NCBI GenBank assembly: GCA_900754115.1
Contig: CAAEBM010000055.1
Location: 1 to 64,000, forward strand
Source: Bacilli bacterium
GTDB lineage: Bacteria; Bacillota_I; Bacilli_A; RFN20; CAG-631
DNA: 64,000 bases
Reading direction: 5' to 3'
Notes under the pieces: model-generated
What the model saw: only the letters and a program-made list of their open reading frames with translations
The model's database searches: none
Told to the model about the DNA's origin: nothing
Shown: positions 1 through 7,243 of the stretch, piece by piece
How the letters are laid out: each line of letters starts with the position of its first letter
Position numbering within the stretch: position 1 is the stretch's first letter
Translations under genes and position numbers: made by a program

Positions 1-138
1 GATAAACCAGAAACAGCAGCAGAATATAAAGCCATGATAGATGCTTTAAATGGAAGCGCAGGTCATGATTATTCTGAAGCTTTGGAAAATTTAGATTTAA
101 CGATTACAGTTACGGTTACTGCAGTTGAAGGAAACTAA
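1..138 (+). CDS. C-terminal end of a TasA-like, SipW-dependent exported protein (partial)
   Basis: The frame is open from the first base and stops with TAA at 136-138, leaving the last 45 residues of a protein that starts outside the window. The tail has an acidic helical stretch (PETAAEYKAMIDALNG) and then a beta-like ending (LDLTITVTVTAVEGN). The next gene ends with the same architecture (SDQYNEMIYAINDAF, then INLEFSIDF), so the two look like tandem paralogues. The position directly before two more exported proteins and a SipW-like signal peptidase suggests a camelysin/TasA-type surface subunit. The family call is inferred from context and tail similarity, because the signal peptide is not visible. 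Confidence 0.6.
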   Translation, partial: DKPETAAEYKAMIDALNGSAGHDYSEALENLDLTITVTVTAVEGN

Positions 139-143
139 TACAA

Positions 144-764
144 ATGGCAAGAAAGATGAGCATATGGGCAACTATAGCTCCCTTTCTTTGCTCTTTTTGT
201 ATTGTTGGTTCAGGTTTTGCCTTATGGCAATTTAATGATGTATTAGAAACACATGCATCAGGAATTGCTACAGTTCAAATCGTTGCAGGAGCAGAAGAGG
301 GAAAATTAAGTGTTGTCCAAAATAACAACTTTTCCGATTATCGCTTGATTTTAGAACAAAAAGATGGAGAATTTTCCCAATCTGGAGAAGGAATGTATTT
401 TATTCCTGCGATTGATTTATTGTACACAGATTTTTTTGTATCTGAAAATATAATTGCTACTTTAACAGGAACGGCGATTATTTCAAATAATGCCTTGTCT
501 AAATATATAGAAGCAAAAGATTACATTGCTTATGATTCTTTAACATCCACTTATACTTTTTATCAAGAATCAATATCACTAGTTGGGAAAGAAGATTATC
601 GTATATCCATCGTTCCAGAATTTTGTTATAAAAAAGGAATGGAACCTCAAACAAGTGATCAATACAATGAAATGATTTATGCAATCAATGATGCATTTAA
701 TAATGGATATTTGTGCGATATCAATTTGGAGTTTTCAATAGATTTTCAAGACCGGGGGGGGTAA
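144..764 (+). CDS. TasA/camelysin-like exported protein with SipW-type signal peptide
   Basis: A 206-residue protein, probably cut by the SipW-like peptidase encoded at 2906-3922 and released to the cell surface. The N-terminus has a short basic start (MARK), a hydrophobic segment at about residues 9-28 and the small-residue/aromatic ending GSGFALWQF, the pattern of signal peptides handled by ER-type signal peptidases (compare TasA). The rest is beta-rich with no catalytic motif. A GAAGGA ribosome site at 127-132 supports the ATG at 144; ATG 156 is an alternative. It follows the preceding paralogue after 5 nt and ends in a G8 tract just before the stop. The filament-subunit role is inferred from the TasA family. 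Confidence 0.6.
   Translation: MARKMSIWATIAPFLCSFCIVGSGFALWQFNDVLETHASGIATVQIVAGAEEGKLSVVQNNNFSDYRLILEQKDGEFSQSGEGMYFIPAIDLLYTDFFVSENIIATLTGTAIISNNALSKYIEAKDYIAYDSLTSTYTFYQESISLVGKEDYRISIVPEFCYKKGMEPQTSDQYNEMIYAINDAFNNGYLCDINLEFSIDFQDRGG
754..761 (+). repeat. G8 homopolymer in the ribosome-binding site of the next gene
   Basis: Eight consecutive G residues span the last codons of the gene at 144-764 and act as the only plausible Shine-Dalgarno sequence for the ATG at 771. Runs this long are very rare in this A+T-rich window. Slippage would alter both the C-terminus of the upstream protein and the ribosome-site spacing of the downstream gene. Confidence 0.7.
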
Positions 765-770
765 TATAAT

Positions 771-2903
771 ATGAAAAAAATCATATTGTTTTTATCTTTC
801 CTTTTAATTGTGTCTACAGGGATTGGATATGCAACTTTCATTTTTGATTCAGCAGAATCAAACCTTACTAAAAATGCAAATGTTCATGTCGATGATATGC
901 GTGACAATTATATTTTAGGAGAATTAAATGATCCTCAGCCAACTGGGCAAAAATACAACGTTTATTTTTTTGCTCAAAGTGATTTTGATCCACAAAGAAA
1001 TCCTGAAAATACAGGACCAAATCAATATTTTTATGGGAATACATTAGATTTAAAATACGGCAAATTTGATGATGGTAGCTATTATAAAGTTTTAGAAAAT
1101 GTAACTGAAATTAAAGTTTCAGATATTATGAACACGATAGGAATTCCTTTTACTCCTTTAAAAGATGATCGAGGCTATGTATTAACTTTTAATGGATGGT
1201 CATTAGATTTTAATGTTGGGAACTATCAAGGTGATAATGGAAACGATAGCGTTACTGGGAATTTTCCTTATGCTAATAGTAGTGTTAATTTAATGTATTT
1301 TAATTTATCTTTAGAATCAATCTTTAATGATATGTATCAAGATGAAAATTATCCAAAAGAAAATTCAAATAGTAATGCTTTAGACATTTATGTTTTTCCT
1401 ATTTATACAACAGGGAAAGATTATGTAGATTCAGAAAGTATTCGTTCTGCTAATGATGCTTTTCAAATTGTTCCAAATGGTAACGCTTTAGAAAAAGCAA
1501 ATTATTTTAACCAAGATAAAAATTTGCAAGAAAGTTTAAATGAGCAAGGAATGGAAGAAGTGCGAGTTTATTCTTATAACACATATTCGTTAGAAGACAT
1601 AAGTGAATCATTAGAGTTTAGGTTTGCTAAATATAGTTGGGGAAATTGGGAAACGATTCAACTAACCGATGGAAAAACTAATTTTTTAGAACAAGAAGCT
1701 TTAACAATAATCAATGATGAAGGGAAAAGAGTAGGAGCTGGGATTTACAATATTCATGTTTTTTATAAAGAATGGTACTCCTACCAAATTGGGGAAGGTT
1801 CGTTTTCAGATAATGAGATAGAAAAATTTGACCAACTTTTAGAAAGCAGAAATATTCAACGCTATTGTTCTTTTCAATCTTCTAGAATTAGAGTGAAAGA
1901 AATATCATGGGGAATTTATCTTTATGCTAATTTTTATATTGTATTTGAAAGACAATTTGAACCTCAATTAATTGGAGGTCCTACTCAAAGTTTAAGCCCA
2001 CAAATTTCTTCAAATGAATGGCAATTTAATCGAGATATTAATAACCACAATGTTTATGTATTAAATAATATTCGTTTTAATGTTGAAACTGAAACAGATT
2101 GGTATTCCTATTTTGCAGATTCTAACTATCAATTATCCAATATTGTTTTTGGAATTCAATTAGATAGAAATGAAAGTTTTAATATGGGGCTTACTTATAA
2201 TATAGGAATTGCCGGAACTTTGACAGGATATGAAGATTATAATTTTGCTAATTTTTTCTCAAAATTGAGTGATACAAATAATTTTAAGGATGCAATTCGA
2301 AATGTAAAAAATCCAGATCAAGAAATAAATGTTTCTGAAATAACGGGTTATCAAGACAACTTAGCAAATTTATTTCGCATCAATGAAAAAGTTGAACAAC
2401 CAGTTAATAATGAAGAAAAAGCAAGAGGGTATGGCATCTATTCTTTAGCCATACGAATTAATTATGATACGATTACTCCGGGAGATTTTGCTGTTCACAA
2501 ACCAGCAAGTATTGATGTTTTTGCTTATCGGCAACACAATATCTATATTGCAATTTATGATGTAAGTGATTCTTTTCATGCAGATGAAATTCTGACAATT
2601 GATAATGGAAGAACTTTTGTACAACCAAAAATTGTTTATGACTCAACGAGTTCTTATTCCTTTATTGCTTCTAATTTATATTTAGATACATTATTAGATG
2701 GTCAAGAAATCTTTTTAAACACCAAAAATACAGCATTAGGAATTGGAAATAGTTTGAGTTTAAGTGAAATTATTGAATATTATGAAAATAATGGATACGA
2801 AATATATGATCGTGTCAGTGGGCAAATCATTCATTTAGAAAGTTTAAGACTATACCCTTTTAGAATTATGAAAAATTATATTTTTCATGTAAGGAGAAAG
2901 TAA
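771..2903 (+). CDS. Large secreted protein with SipW-type signal peptide, function unknown
   Basis: A 710-residue protein with a basic start (MKK), a hydrophobic core to about residue 20 and a GIGYATFIF ending, again the SipW-dependent signal type. The mature part is rich in Asn, Tyr, Asp and Phe and predicted mostly beta. Near residues 50-150 it has KYNVYFFAQS and VLTFNGWSLD, which recall InlB-type beta-grasp repeats, but I cannot assign that domain firmly. No enzymatic motif or sortase signal is visible. It starts 6 nt after the upstream stop, with the G8 tract as ribosome site, and ends 2 nt before the signal peptidase start, so the genes are surely co-transcribed. It is probably a matrix or surface component. 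Confidence 0.55.
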   Translation: MKKIILFLSFLLIVSTGIGYATFIFDSAESNLTKNANVHVDDMRDNYILGELNDPQPTGQKYNVYFFAQSDFDPQRNPENTGPNQYFYGNTLDLKYGKFDDGSYYKVLENVTEIKVSDIMNTIGIPFTPLKDDRGYVLTFNGWSLDFNVGNYQGDNGNDSVTGNFPYANSSVNLMYFNLSLESIFNDMYQDENYPKENSNSNALDIYVFPIYTTGKDYVDSESIRSANDAFQIVPNGNALEKANYFNQDKNLQESLNEQGMEEVRVYSYNTYSLEDISESLEFRFAKYSWGNWETIQLTDGKTNFLEQEALTIINDEGKRVGAGIYNIHVFYKEWYSYQIGEGSFSDNEIEKFDQLLESRNIQRYCSFQSSRIRVKEISWGIYLYANFYIVFERQFEPQLIGGPTQSLSPQISSNEWQFNRDINNHNVYVLNNIRFNVETETDWYSYFADSNYQLSNIVFGIQLDRNESFNMGLTYNIGIAGTLTGYEDYNFANFFSKLSDTNNFKDAIRNVKNPDQEINVSEITGYQDNLANLFRINEKVEQPVNNEEKARGYGIYSLAIRINYDTITPGDFAVHKPASIDVFAYRQHNIYIAIYDVSDSFHADEILTIDNGRTFVQPKIVYDSTSSYSFIASNLYLDTLLDGQEIFLNTKNTALGIGNSLSLSEIIEYYENNGYEIYDRVSGQIIHLESLRLYPFRIMKNYIFHVRRK

Positions 2904-2905
2904 AA

Positions 2906-3922
2906 ATGAGAACGATATTAAGCATTTCTGAATTACAAGGAATCTCTTTAGCAGTCTCGATTGCTGTAATCCTTTTACTAACACTTTCTTATATTTTGCT
3001 TTTTTCTGTTTGGCATTTTTATTACAAAAAATGTATTCTTAAAGGTTTAGAAGATATCAATTTCAAAAAAGAATTAGCAAAAGAATATAAACGCCACGTC
3101 ACTTTTAATAAAAACACGAATTCCTTAGAAAAAATACCTCAAAAGAGAAACCAAAATTATTATGATTACCAAGTTTTGATTCAAAAAAGAGACGATGCAA
3201 ACTTTTGTTTAAGAGCATTATTTCGTGTATGTATTAGTTTATTATATATTGTCATCGTTCTCATTTTTATCATCGGTTTACAAAGTCGATTAAGCAAAGG
3301 AATCACTACCTATTTTGGGAAATCTTACTTAGTGATTGAAACTGGTTCAATGGAAACAATTCATCCTTCCAATAACCAATTAAAAGAAGAAGAAATAACA
3401 AACCAAATTGACCAATTTTCTTTGATTGGAATTGAATCGGCAACACAAGAAGAGATGAAAATCAACGATATTTATGCTTTTTATGATCCAGAAGGTAAAA
3501 TAATTGTCCATCGATTAGTTGCAATTCATTCAAGTGAAGCAGGAATTACCTATCAATTTAAAGGAGATGCAAATGCAGCTAGTGCACCTTATGAAACATC
3601 TGTTTCTTTCGATAAAATTTTAGGAAAATACAATGGATATCAAAACTTTTTTGCTGGAGTAATGATTTTATATATTCGTTCAAACATTGGCATGATTACC
3701 TTGTTTTTTGCTATATGTGCGATGTTTAGTTTTGATATTTTTGAATCCAAAGTGGTAAAAGTTATAGACGATAGAAAAAAATATCTACTCGCTGAAATTT
3801 ATCCGGCTCGATATAATGTGCCACCTCGGAAAAGAATTCAAAAAAAATATCAATTCATAGAACTAGAAAATCAGTTCTATGTTTATCGTAAACAAATCAT
3901 TAAAAAAGTTCAAAATTATTAA
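2906..3922 (+). CDS. sipW: SipW-like ER-type signal peptidase I (S26B)
   Basis: A membrane peptidase of 338 residues that cuts signal peptides of dedicated clients. The catalytic serine lies in IETGSME (Ser148), the histidine that replaces the usual bacterial lysine is in IIVHRLVA (His202), and GDAN (Asp221) completes the ER/archaeal-type triad. Two features are unusual: an N-terminal extension with its own transmembrane segment (about 12-38) and a charged 60-residue stretch before the usual membrane segment (about 105-125), and an insert of roughly 30 residues between GSME and the histidine motif. A further membrane segment follows at about 249-278, then a basic tail. It closes an operon of client-type genes and a terminator follows, so it probably matures those clients. 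Confidence 0.82.
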   Translation: MRTILSISELQGISLAVSIAVILLLTLSYILLFSVWHFYYKKCILKGLEDINFKKELAKEYKRHVTFNKNTNSLEKIPQKRNQNYYDYQVLIQKRDDANFCLRALFRVCISLLYIVIVLIFIIGLQSRLSKGITTYFGKSYLVIETGSMETIHPSNNQLKEEEITNQIDQFSLIGIESATQEEMKINDIYAFYDPEGKIIVHRLVAIHSSEAGITYQFKGDANAASAPYETSVSFDKILGKYNGYQNFFAGVMILYIRSNIGMITLFFAICAMFSFDIFESKVVKVIDDRKKYLLAEIYPARYNVPPRKRIQKKYQFIELENQFYVYRKQIIKKVQNY

Positions 3923-3954
3923 AATCAGGTGGGCATTTTTCCATCTGTTTTTAT
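3921..3954 (+). terminator. Rho-independent terminator of the SipW locus
   Basis: CAGGTGG (3926-3932) pairs with CCATCTG (3941-3947) with one G-U pair, followed by a T-rich tract. It begins at the stop codon of the signal peptidase gene. Confidence 0.7.
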
Positions 3955-4011
3955 ATTTAAAAATTCGTTTTATTGTTTTTTTAAAATGACACACACAGGA
4001 AGAAAAGAATA

Positions 4012-4020
4012 TGTTATAAT
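4012..4020 (+). promoter_or_regulatory. Extended -10 promoter (TGTTATAAT)
   Basis: A TGN plus TATAAT box lies 21 nt before the ATG at 4042. No good -35 is visible, as is usual for extended -10 promoters. Confidence 0.6.
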
Positions 4021-4041
4021 AATTAACATGGGGATGATAAT

Positions 4042-4626
4042 ATGGAAGAAAAGAAACGGATTCAAAGAGTAATATTGTGGAGTTCAATTATTGCTTTTGT
4101 ATTTATCATTACAAGTGTAATTTTAGAAATATTTGCTGCTCAAAAAGATTATTTTGGAATCTTGGATGGTTTAGCAATTGGTTTTTTAGTTCTTGCTTTT
4201 TTATGTGCAGTATTTATTATTGTTTATCAACATCGCATTCGTAAAAGAAAAATTGATGCTCGTTTTGACTTAGCATTGACCAATCCCACTACTTTTTTTG
4301 ATAAAATTATTCAAGATTATAAAGAACATAATCTTTGTTTAGAAGTAGAAAGTGATGAAAAAATAACCATTACACCCATTATCAACTATCAACAAGAAGT
4401 TGCCATTTATTATCATACATTACTAGGAAATAAAAAACATCTTTTGTTGTTAGATGTTTATTTTAACCCACAAGAATGTGTCATTTTATTTGATGAAGGA
4501 AAAGTTTATGAAGAAATTGTTCCTTATGATGGAAATGATACAAAAGATTTTTATTATCAAATTTCTATAAAAATTAATGATTATTTAAAACAATATCTCA
4601 TTGATCAAGCAAATTCGAAACAGTGA
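4042..4626 (+). CDS. Membrane protein of unknown function, two transmembrane helices
   Basis: A 194-residue protein. After a basic start (MEEKKRIQR) come two hydrophobic helices at about 11-34 and 43-63, then a basic stop-transfer segment (HRIRKRK) and a soluble, presumably cytoplasmic, domain of about 125 residues with alternating beta and charged segments. I recognise no family or catalytic motif. The ribosome site GGGGATG lies before the ATG. It is a single-gene unit with its own extended -10 promoter and a terminator that begins inside its last codons. It converges with the deacetylase gene and overlaps it by 29 nt. Confidence 0.7.
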   Translation: MEEKKRIQRVILWSSIIAFVFIITSVILEIFAAQKDYFGILDGLAIGFLVLAFLCAVFIIVYQHRIRKRKIDARFDLALTNPTTFFDKIIQDYKEHNLCLEVESDEKITITPIINYQQEVAIYYHTLLGNKKHLLLLDVYFNPQECVILFDEGKVYEEIVPYDGNDTKDFYYQISIKINDYLKQYLIDQANSKQ

Positions 4627-5287
4627 CAAATTCGAATTTCTTTTTTTGTAATGAAGGAATGATGACATCTAAAGAAGAAAGCGTATTTGTATACGTTTTG
4701 CTTCCATCATGAAATAGTAAAATATCTCCATTGGCTGGTGATTTTAACATAGTTTTGATGATGGTTGAATCTGGTGTTTTATTCCAATCTTTGGAGTCTT
4801 TATTCCACAAGATAATGTCCATATCTAATTCTTTACAAACTTTTTTTAAAGTATCGGTAACAATTCCATAAGGTGGTCGTACAAGCGTCGGTTTGACTCC
4901 GATTGCATCTTCTATTAATTCATTATTTTTAACGATGGATTCACGAATTTGTTGTTCACTTAGTTTATGAATATTGTCATGTTTAAAAAAGTGATTGCCT
5001 ATTTCATGACCTGCTTCGGCAACTTTTTTTAACATCTCTTTTTGATATTCTACTTCTTCTCCAAGGACAAAAAAAGTAGCTTTAATTCCATATTTTTTTA
5101 ATAAATCAAGAACTTTAGGCGTTTGAACTTGATCTGGACCATCATCAAAAGTGAGACAAATATAAGGTTGCAATGTTTTATAATGGGTATAGACATTGGC
5201 ATAAGCTGTACCATCAATGGTTAAATCTTTTGCATGGCAACTACATAAAAGTAAAAAAGAAAAAATAAATAAAGTGATTTTTTTCAT
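4598..5287 (-). CDS. Polysaccharide deacetylase lipoprotein (NodB domain, CE4)
   Basis: A 229-residue extracellular metal-dependent deacetylase, probably acting on peptidoglycan or another N-acetylated glycan. The N-terminus is a lipoprotein signal ending in LCSC (Cys17). All CE4 motifs are present: LTFDDGPD with the catalytic/metal Asp pair (48, 49), GNHFFKH with metal ligands His99 and His103, RPPYG, the DSKDW motif, and LLFHDG near the C-terminus. Length matches a single NodB domain with no extra module. It is monocistronic and convergent with 4042-4626. The enzyme class is certain from motifs; the natural substrate is not. A role in wall modification or sporulation is possible but not shown. 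Confidence 0.88.
   Translation of the reverse strand: MKKITLFIFSFLLLCSCHAKDLTIDGTAYANVYTHYKTLQPYICLTFDDGPDQVQTPKVLDLLKKYGIKATFFVLGEEVEYQKEMLKKVAEAGHEIGNHFFKHDNIHKLSEQQIRESIVKNNELIEDAIGVKPTLVRPPYGIVTDTLKKVCKELDMDIILWNKDSKDWNKTPDSTIIKTMLKSPANGDILLFHDGSKTYTNTLSSLDVIIPSLQKKKFEFVTVSNLLDQ
4611..4647 (+). terminator. Terminator folded into overlapping gene ends
   Basis: AAATTCGAA (4611-4619) pairs perfectly with TTCGAATTT (4631-4639), followed by C and seven Ts. The stem uses the final codons of the plus-strand gene and lies in the coding end of the minus-strand deacetylase gene. Confidence 0.75.
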
Positions 5288-5401
5288 AAACCGACCCTCT
5301 TTAAATTCTATCTAACACTATGATATGAAATCATTTTCCGTGGCAAAACTCTTTTTTTTATAAAAATCATTTTATATAATAAAATAAAGGAAGGATAAAC
5401 G

Positions 5402-5644
5402 ATGAAACATTATACTTACAAAACAAGTGGAACTTGTTCTAGAGAAATTGCTTTTGATATTGAAGATGGGAAAGTTTATAACGTTCATTTTTTAGGTGGA
5501 TGTTCTGGAAATACGCAAGGAGTATCTAAATTAGTAGAGGGCTTACCAGTAGAAGAAGTCATTTTTAGACTAAGTGATATTAAATGTGGGTTTAAAAATA
5601 CTTCTTGTCCTGATCAATTAGCCCAAGCATTAAAAAAATTATAA
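5402..5644 (+). CDS. TSCPD domain protein (TIGR03905-like)
   Basis: An 80-residue protein consisting of one TSCPD domain, the small Cys-containing module also found at the C-terminus of some ribonucleotide reductases. Visible hallmarks are SGTCSREI near the start, GGCSGNTQG in the middle, IKCGFKNTSCPDQLAQAL at the end, and four conserved cysteines that could bind metal. The ribosome site AAGGAAGG precedes the ATG. Function of the stand-alone family is unknown; Zn or Fe-S binding and redox or nucleotide-reductase support are guesses. A TATAAT box at 5375-5380 may serve as promoter, with no convincing -35. Confidence 0.85.
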   Translation: MKHYTYKTSGTCSREIAFDIEDGKVYNVHFLGGCSGNTQGVSKLVEGLPVEEVIFRLSDIKCGFKNTSCPDQLAQALKKL

Positions 5645-5694
5645 AAAAGGTTTAAGATTGCTTTTTATGGAAAAAATACGATTAGGTGATAAAA

Positions 5695-5877
5695 ATGAAA
5701 TCAAAAAAAGATCAAGAACTCTATCAAAAAAGACAATTAGAAATTGCCAAATCGTTATATGAATTAGGTGTAGATGATGATATTATTCAAGCCATTACAA
5801 AAATTGAAATGGATCAAGTTTTGCGTTTTCGAAATGAAAAGCAGTCGAGACAAAATGATAAAAGCATTGACGACTGA
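5695..5877 (+). CDS. Small charged hypothetical protein
   Basis: A 60-residue, highly charged protein starting MKSKKDQELYQKR and containing LGVDDDIIQAITKIEMDQV. This segment recalls the C-terminal helical tail of Rpn/PD-(D/E)XK-type transposase-like proteins (ELGxDxEIIxxATG), but there is no nuclease domain. A GTG at 5686 is in frame, but AGGTGAT (5684-5690) is a normal ribosome site for the ATG at 5695, so I choose that start. The stop is TGA. The -35 box of the metK promoter lies in its last codons. It is probably a real small gene of unknown function; a decayed fragment is possible. Confidence 0.5.
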   Translation: MKSKKDQELYQKRQLEIAKSLYELGVDDDIIQAITKIEMDQVLRFRNEKQSRQNDKSIDD

Positions 5878-5896
5878 CCCTAAATTATATTATAAT
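5867..5896 (+). promoter_or_regulatory. Sigma-A promoter of the SAM riboswitch-metK unit
   Basis: TTGACG (5867-5872) and TATAAT (5891-5896) are separated by 18 nt. The -35 overlaps the 3' end of the preceding small gene. Transcription would begin just before the riboswitch. Confidence 0.8.
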
Positions 5897-5912
5897 ATCA
5901 GCACATAAAAAA

Positions 5913-6065
5913 CTCTTATTCAGAACCACTAGATAGAAGGAATCAATGACGTGGTAGCAACCCTTGTAAAAGTAGGTGCTTTATCCTCAGCGAAGGCAAC
6001 TTCGAACGATAAGAGAAAGCTGATAAAATAGAAAGTTAGCTTTCCTCTTAAGGAGAGCTTTTTTT
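5913..6065 (+). promoter_or_regulatory. SAM-I (S-box) riboswitch controlling metK
   Basis: P1 is formed by CTCTTAT (5913-5919) and ATAAGAG (6009-6015). Between them lie conserved S-box elements: GGTAGCAACC (about 5953-5962), AGGTGCT...TCC (5974-5985) and GAACGATAAGAG at the 3' side. The expression platform follows. GAG plus AAAGCT (6013-6021) can pair with AGCTTTCCTC (6038-6047) as an antiterminator, which competes with both P1 and the terminator stem. SAM binding should therefore stabilise P1, free the terminator and switch metK off. Assignment rests on core motifs and the metK context. Confidence 0.9.
6038..6065 (+). terminator. SAM-responsive terminator in the metK leader
   Basis: AGCTTTCC (6038-6045) pairs with GGAGAGCT (6052-6059) with one G-U pair around a six-base loop, followed by a T tract to 6065. 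The 5' arm is shared with the antiterminator. Confidence 0.85.
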
Positions 6066-6089
6066 ATGTAGTAAAGGGAGAGAAGGACA

Positions 6090-7229
6090 ATGAATTTCAA
6101 AAAAGTGTTTACTTCTGAATCGGTTTCAGAAGGACATCCAGATAAGTTATGTGACCAAATTTCTGATGCTATTTTAGATGCTTGTTTAAAACAAGATCCC
6201 TATAGTCGAGTGGCTTGTGAGTGTTATGTGACGACCAATCATTTAATTATTGGTGGAGAAATTACGACAAAGGCATCTATTGACTATAAAAAAATAGCTC
6301 GGCAAGTTATGACTGAAGTTGGTTATACGAATAAAAAATATGGACTAGATGCAAAAAGTTGCAAAATTGATGTTTATGTAAAACAACAATCCTCTGACAT
6401 TGCACGAGGTGTGGATGCTAATGGTGCCGGAGACCAAGGAATTATGTTTGGATACGCTACTGATGAAACGAAAGGGTATATGCCCCTTCCGATTGTCATG
6501 GCCCATAAATTAGTTCGTGTTGCTAGTAATTTAAGAAAAAGTGGACAATTTAAATGGGCAAGACCAGATATGAAATCTCAAGTTAGTGTAGACTATACCG
6601 ACCCAAATCATCCAAAATTATTAACTGTTCTCATGTCGGTTCAACATGATCCGAATTACAAAAAAAGAGAATTTAAAAAATTTATAAAAGAAAAAATTAT
6701 GATTGAAGTCGCTCAATCTTTTAATATGAATACCGATTTTAAAGTAGAAATTAATCCGACTGGAAAATTTGTAATTGGGGGTCCTAAAGGAGATGTCGGT
6801 TTAACTGGTAGAAAAATTATTGTAGATACTTATGGCGGAAGTGCCCGTCATGGAGGCGGCGCTTTTAGTGGAAAAGATTGCACAAAGGTTGATCGCAGCG
6901 GGGCTTACATGGCACGTTATATTGCCAAAAATGTCGTAGCAGCAGGATTAGCCAATCGTTGTGAAGTGCAACTAGCCTATATTATTGGAAAAGCCGATCC
7001 TGTTTCTGTAATGATTGATACCTATCAAACAAATCACATTCCAGAAGAAAAAATATTACAAGCCATATTAGAAAACTTTCCATTACAACCACAACAAATT
7101 ATTGAAACTTTGGATTTAAGAAAACCACAGTTTCAACAATTAGCAAGTTATGGACATATTGGACGACATGACATTTCTGTTCGATGGGAAGATTTAGATA
7201 AAGTAGATGCATTAAAAAAATACTTATAG
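6090..7229 (+). CDS. metK: S-adenosylmethionine synthetase
   Basis: A 379-residue cytosolic enzyme that makes SAM from methionine and ATP. The N-terminus has SESVSEGHPDKLCDQISD (ATP/Mg and methionine site), the first signature GAGDQGIMFGYATDE is near residue 113, and the glycine-rich signature GGGAFSGKDCTKVDRSGAY is near residue 255. Length is as expected for a bacterial MetK. The ribosome site AAAGGGAG (6073-6080) sits correctly before the ATG. Expression is controlled by the SAM-I riboswitch in its leader, a feedback loop. It is followed after 14 nt by a ketopantoate-reductase-like gene, so the two probably share a transcript. Confidence 0.97.
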   Translation: MNFKKVFTSESVSEGHPDKLCDQISDAILDACLKQDPYSRVACECYVTTNHLIIGGEITTKASIDYKKIARQVMTEVGYTNKKYGLDAKSCKIDVYVKQQSSDIARGVDANGAGDQGIMFGYATDETKGYMPLPIVMAHKLVRVASNLRKSGQFKWARPDMKSQVSVDYTDPNHPKLLTVLMSVQHDPNYKKREFKKFIKEKIMIEVAQSFNMNTDFKVEINPTGKFVIGGPKGDVGLTGRKIIVDTYGGSARHGGGAFSGKDCTKVDRSGAYMARYIAKNVVAAGLANRCEVQLAYIIGKADPVSVMIDTYQTNHIPEEKILQAILENFPLQPQQIIETLDLRKPQFQQLASYGHIGRHDISVRWEDLDKVDALKKYL

Positions 7230-7243
7230 AGGGGGAATAAAAA

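Noticed and set aside
3863..4087. Minus-strand frame between the signal peptidase and the next gene
   Set aside because: It overlaps the terminator, promoter and starts of two well-supported genes on the other strand.
5695..5877. Remnant of an Rpn/PD-(D/E)XK transposase-like gene
   Set aside because: Only a short tail resembles that family; no nuclease domain, repeats or other mobile-element traces are nearby, so I list it only as a small hypothetical gene.
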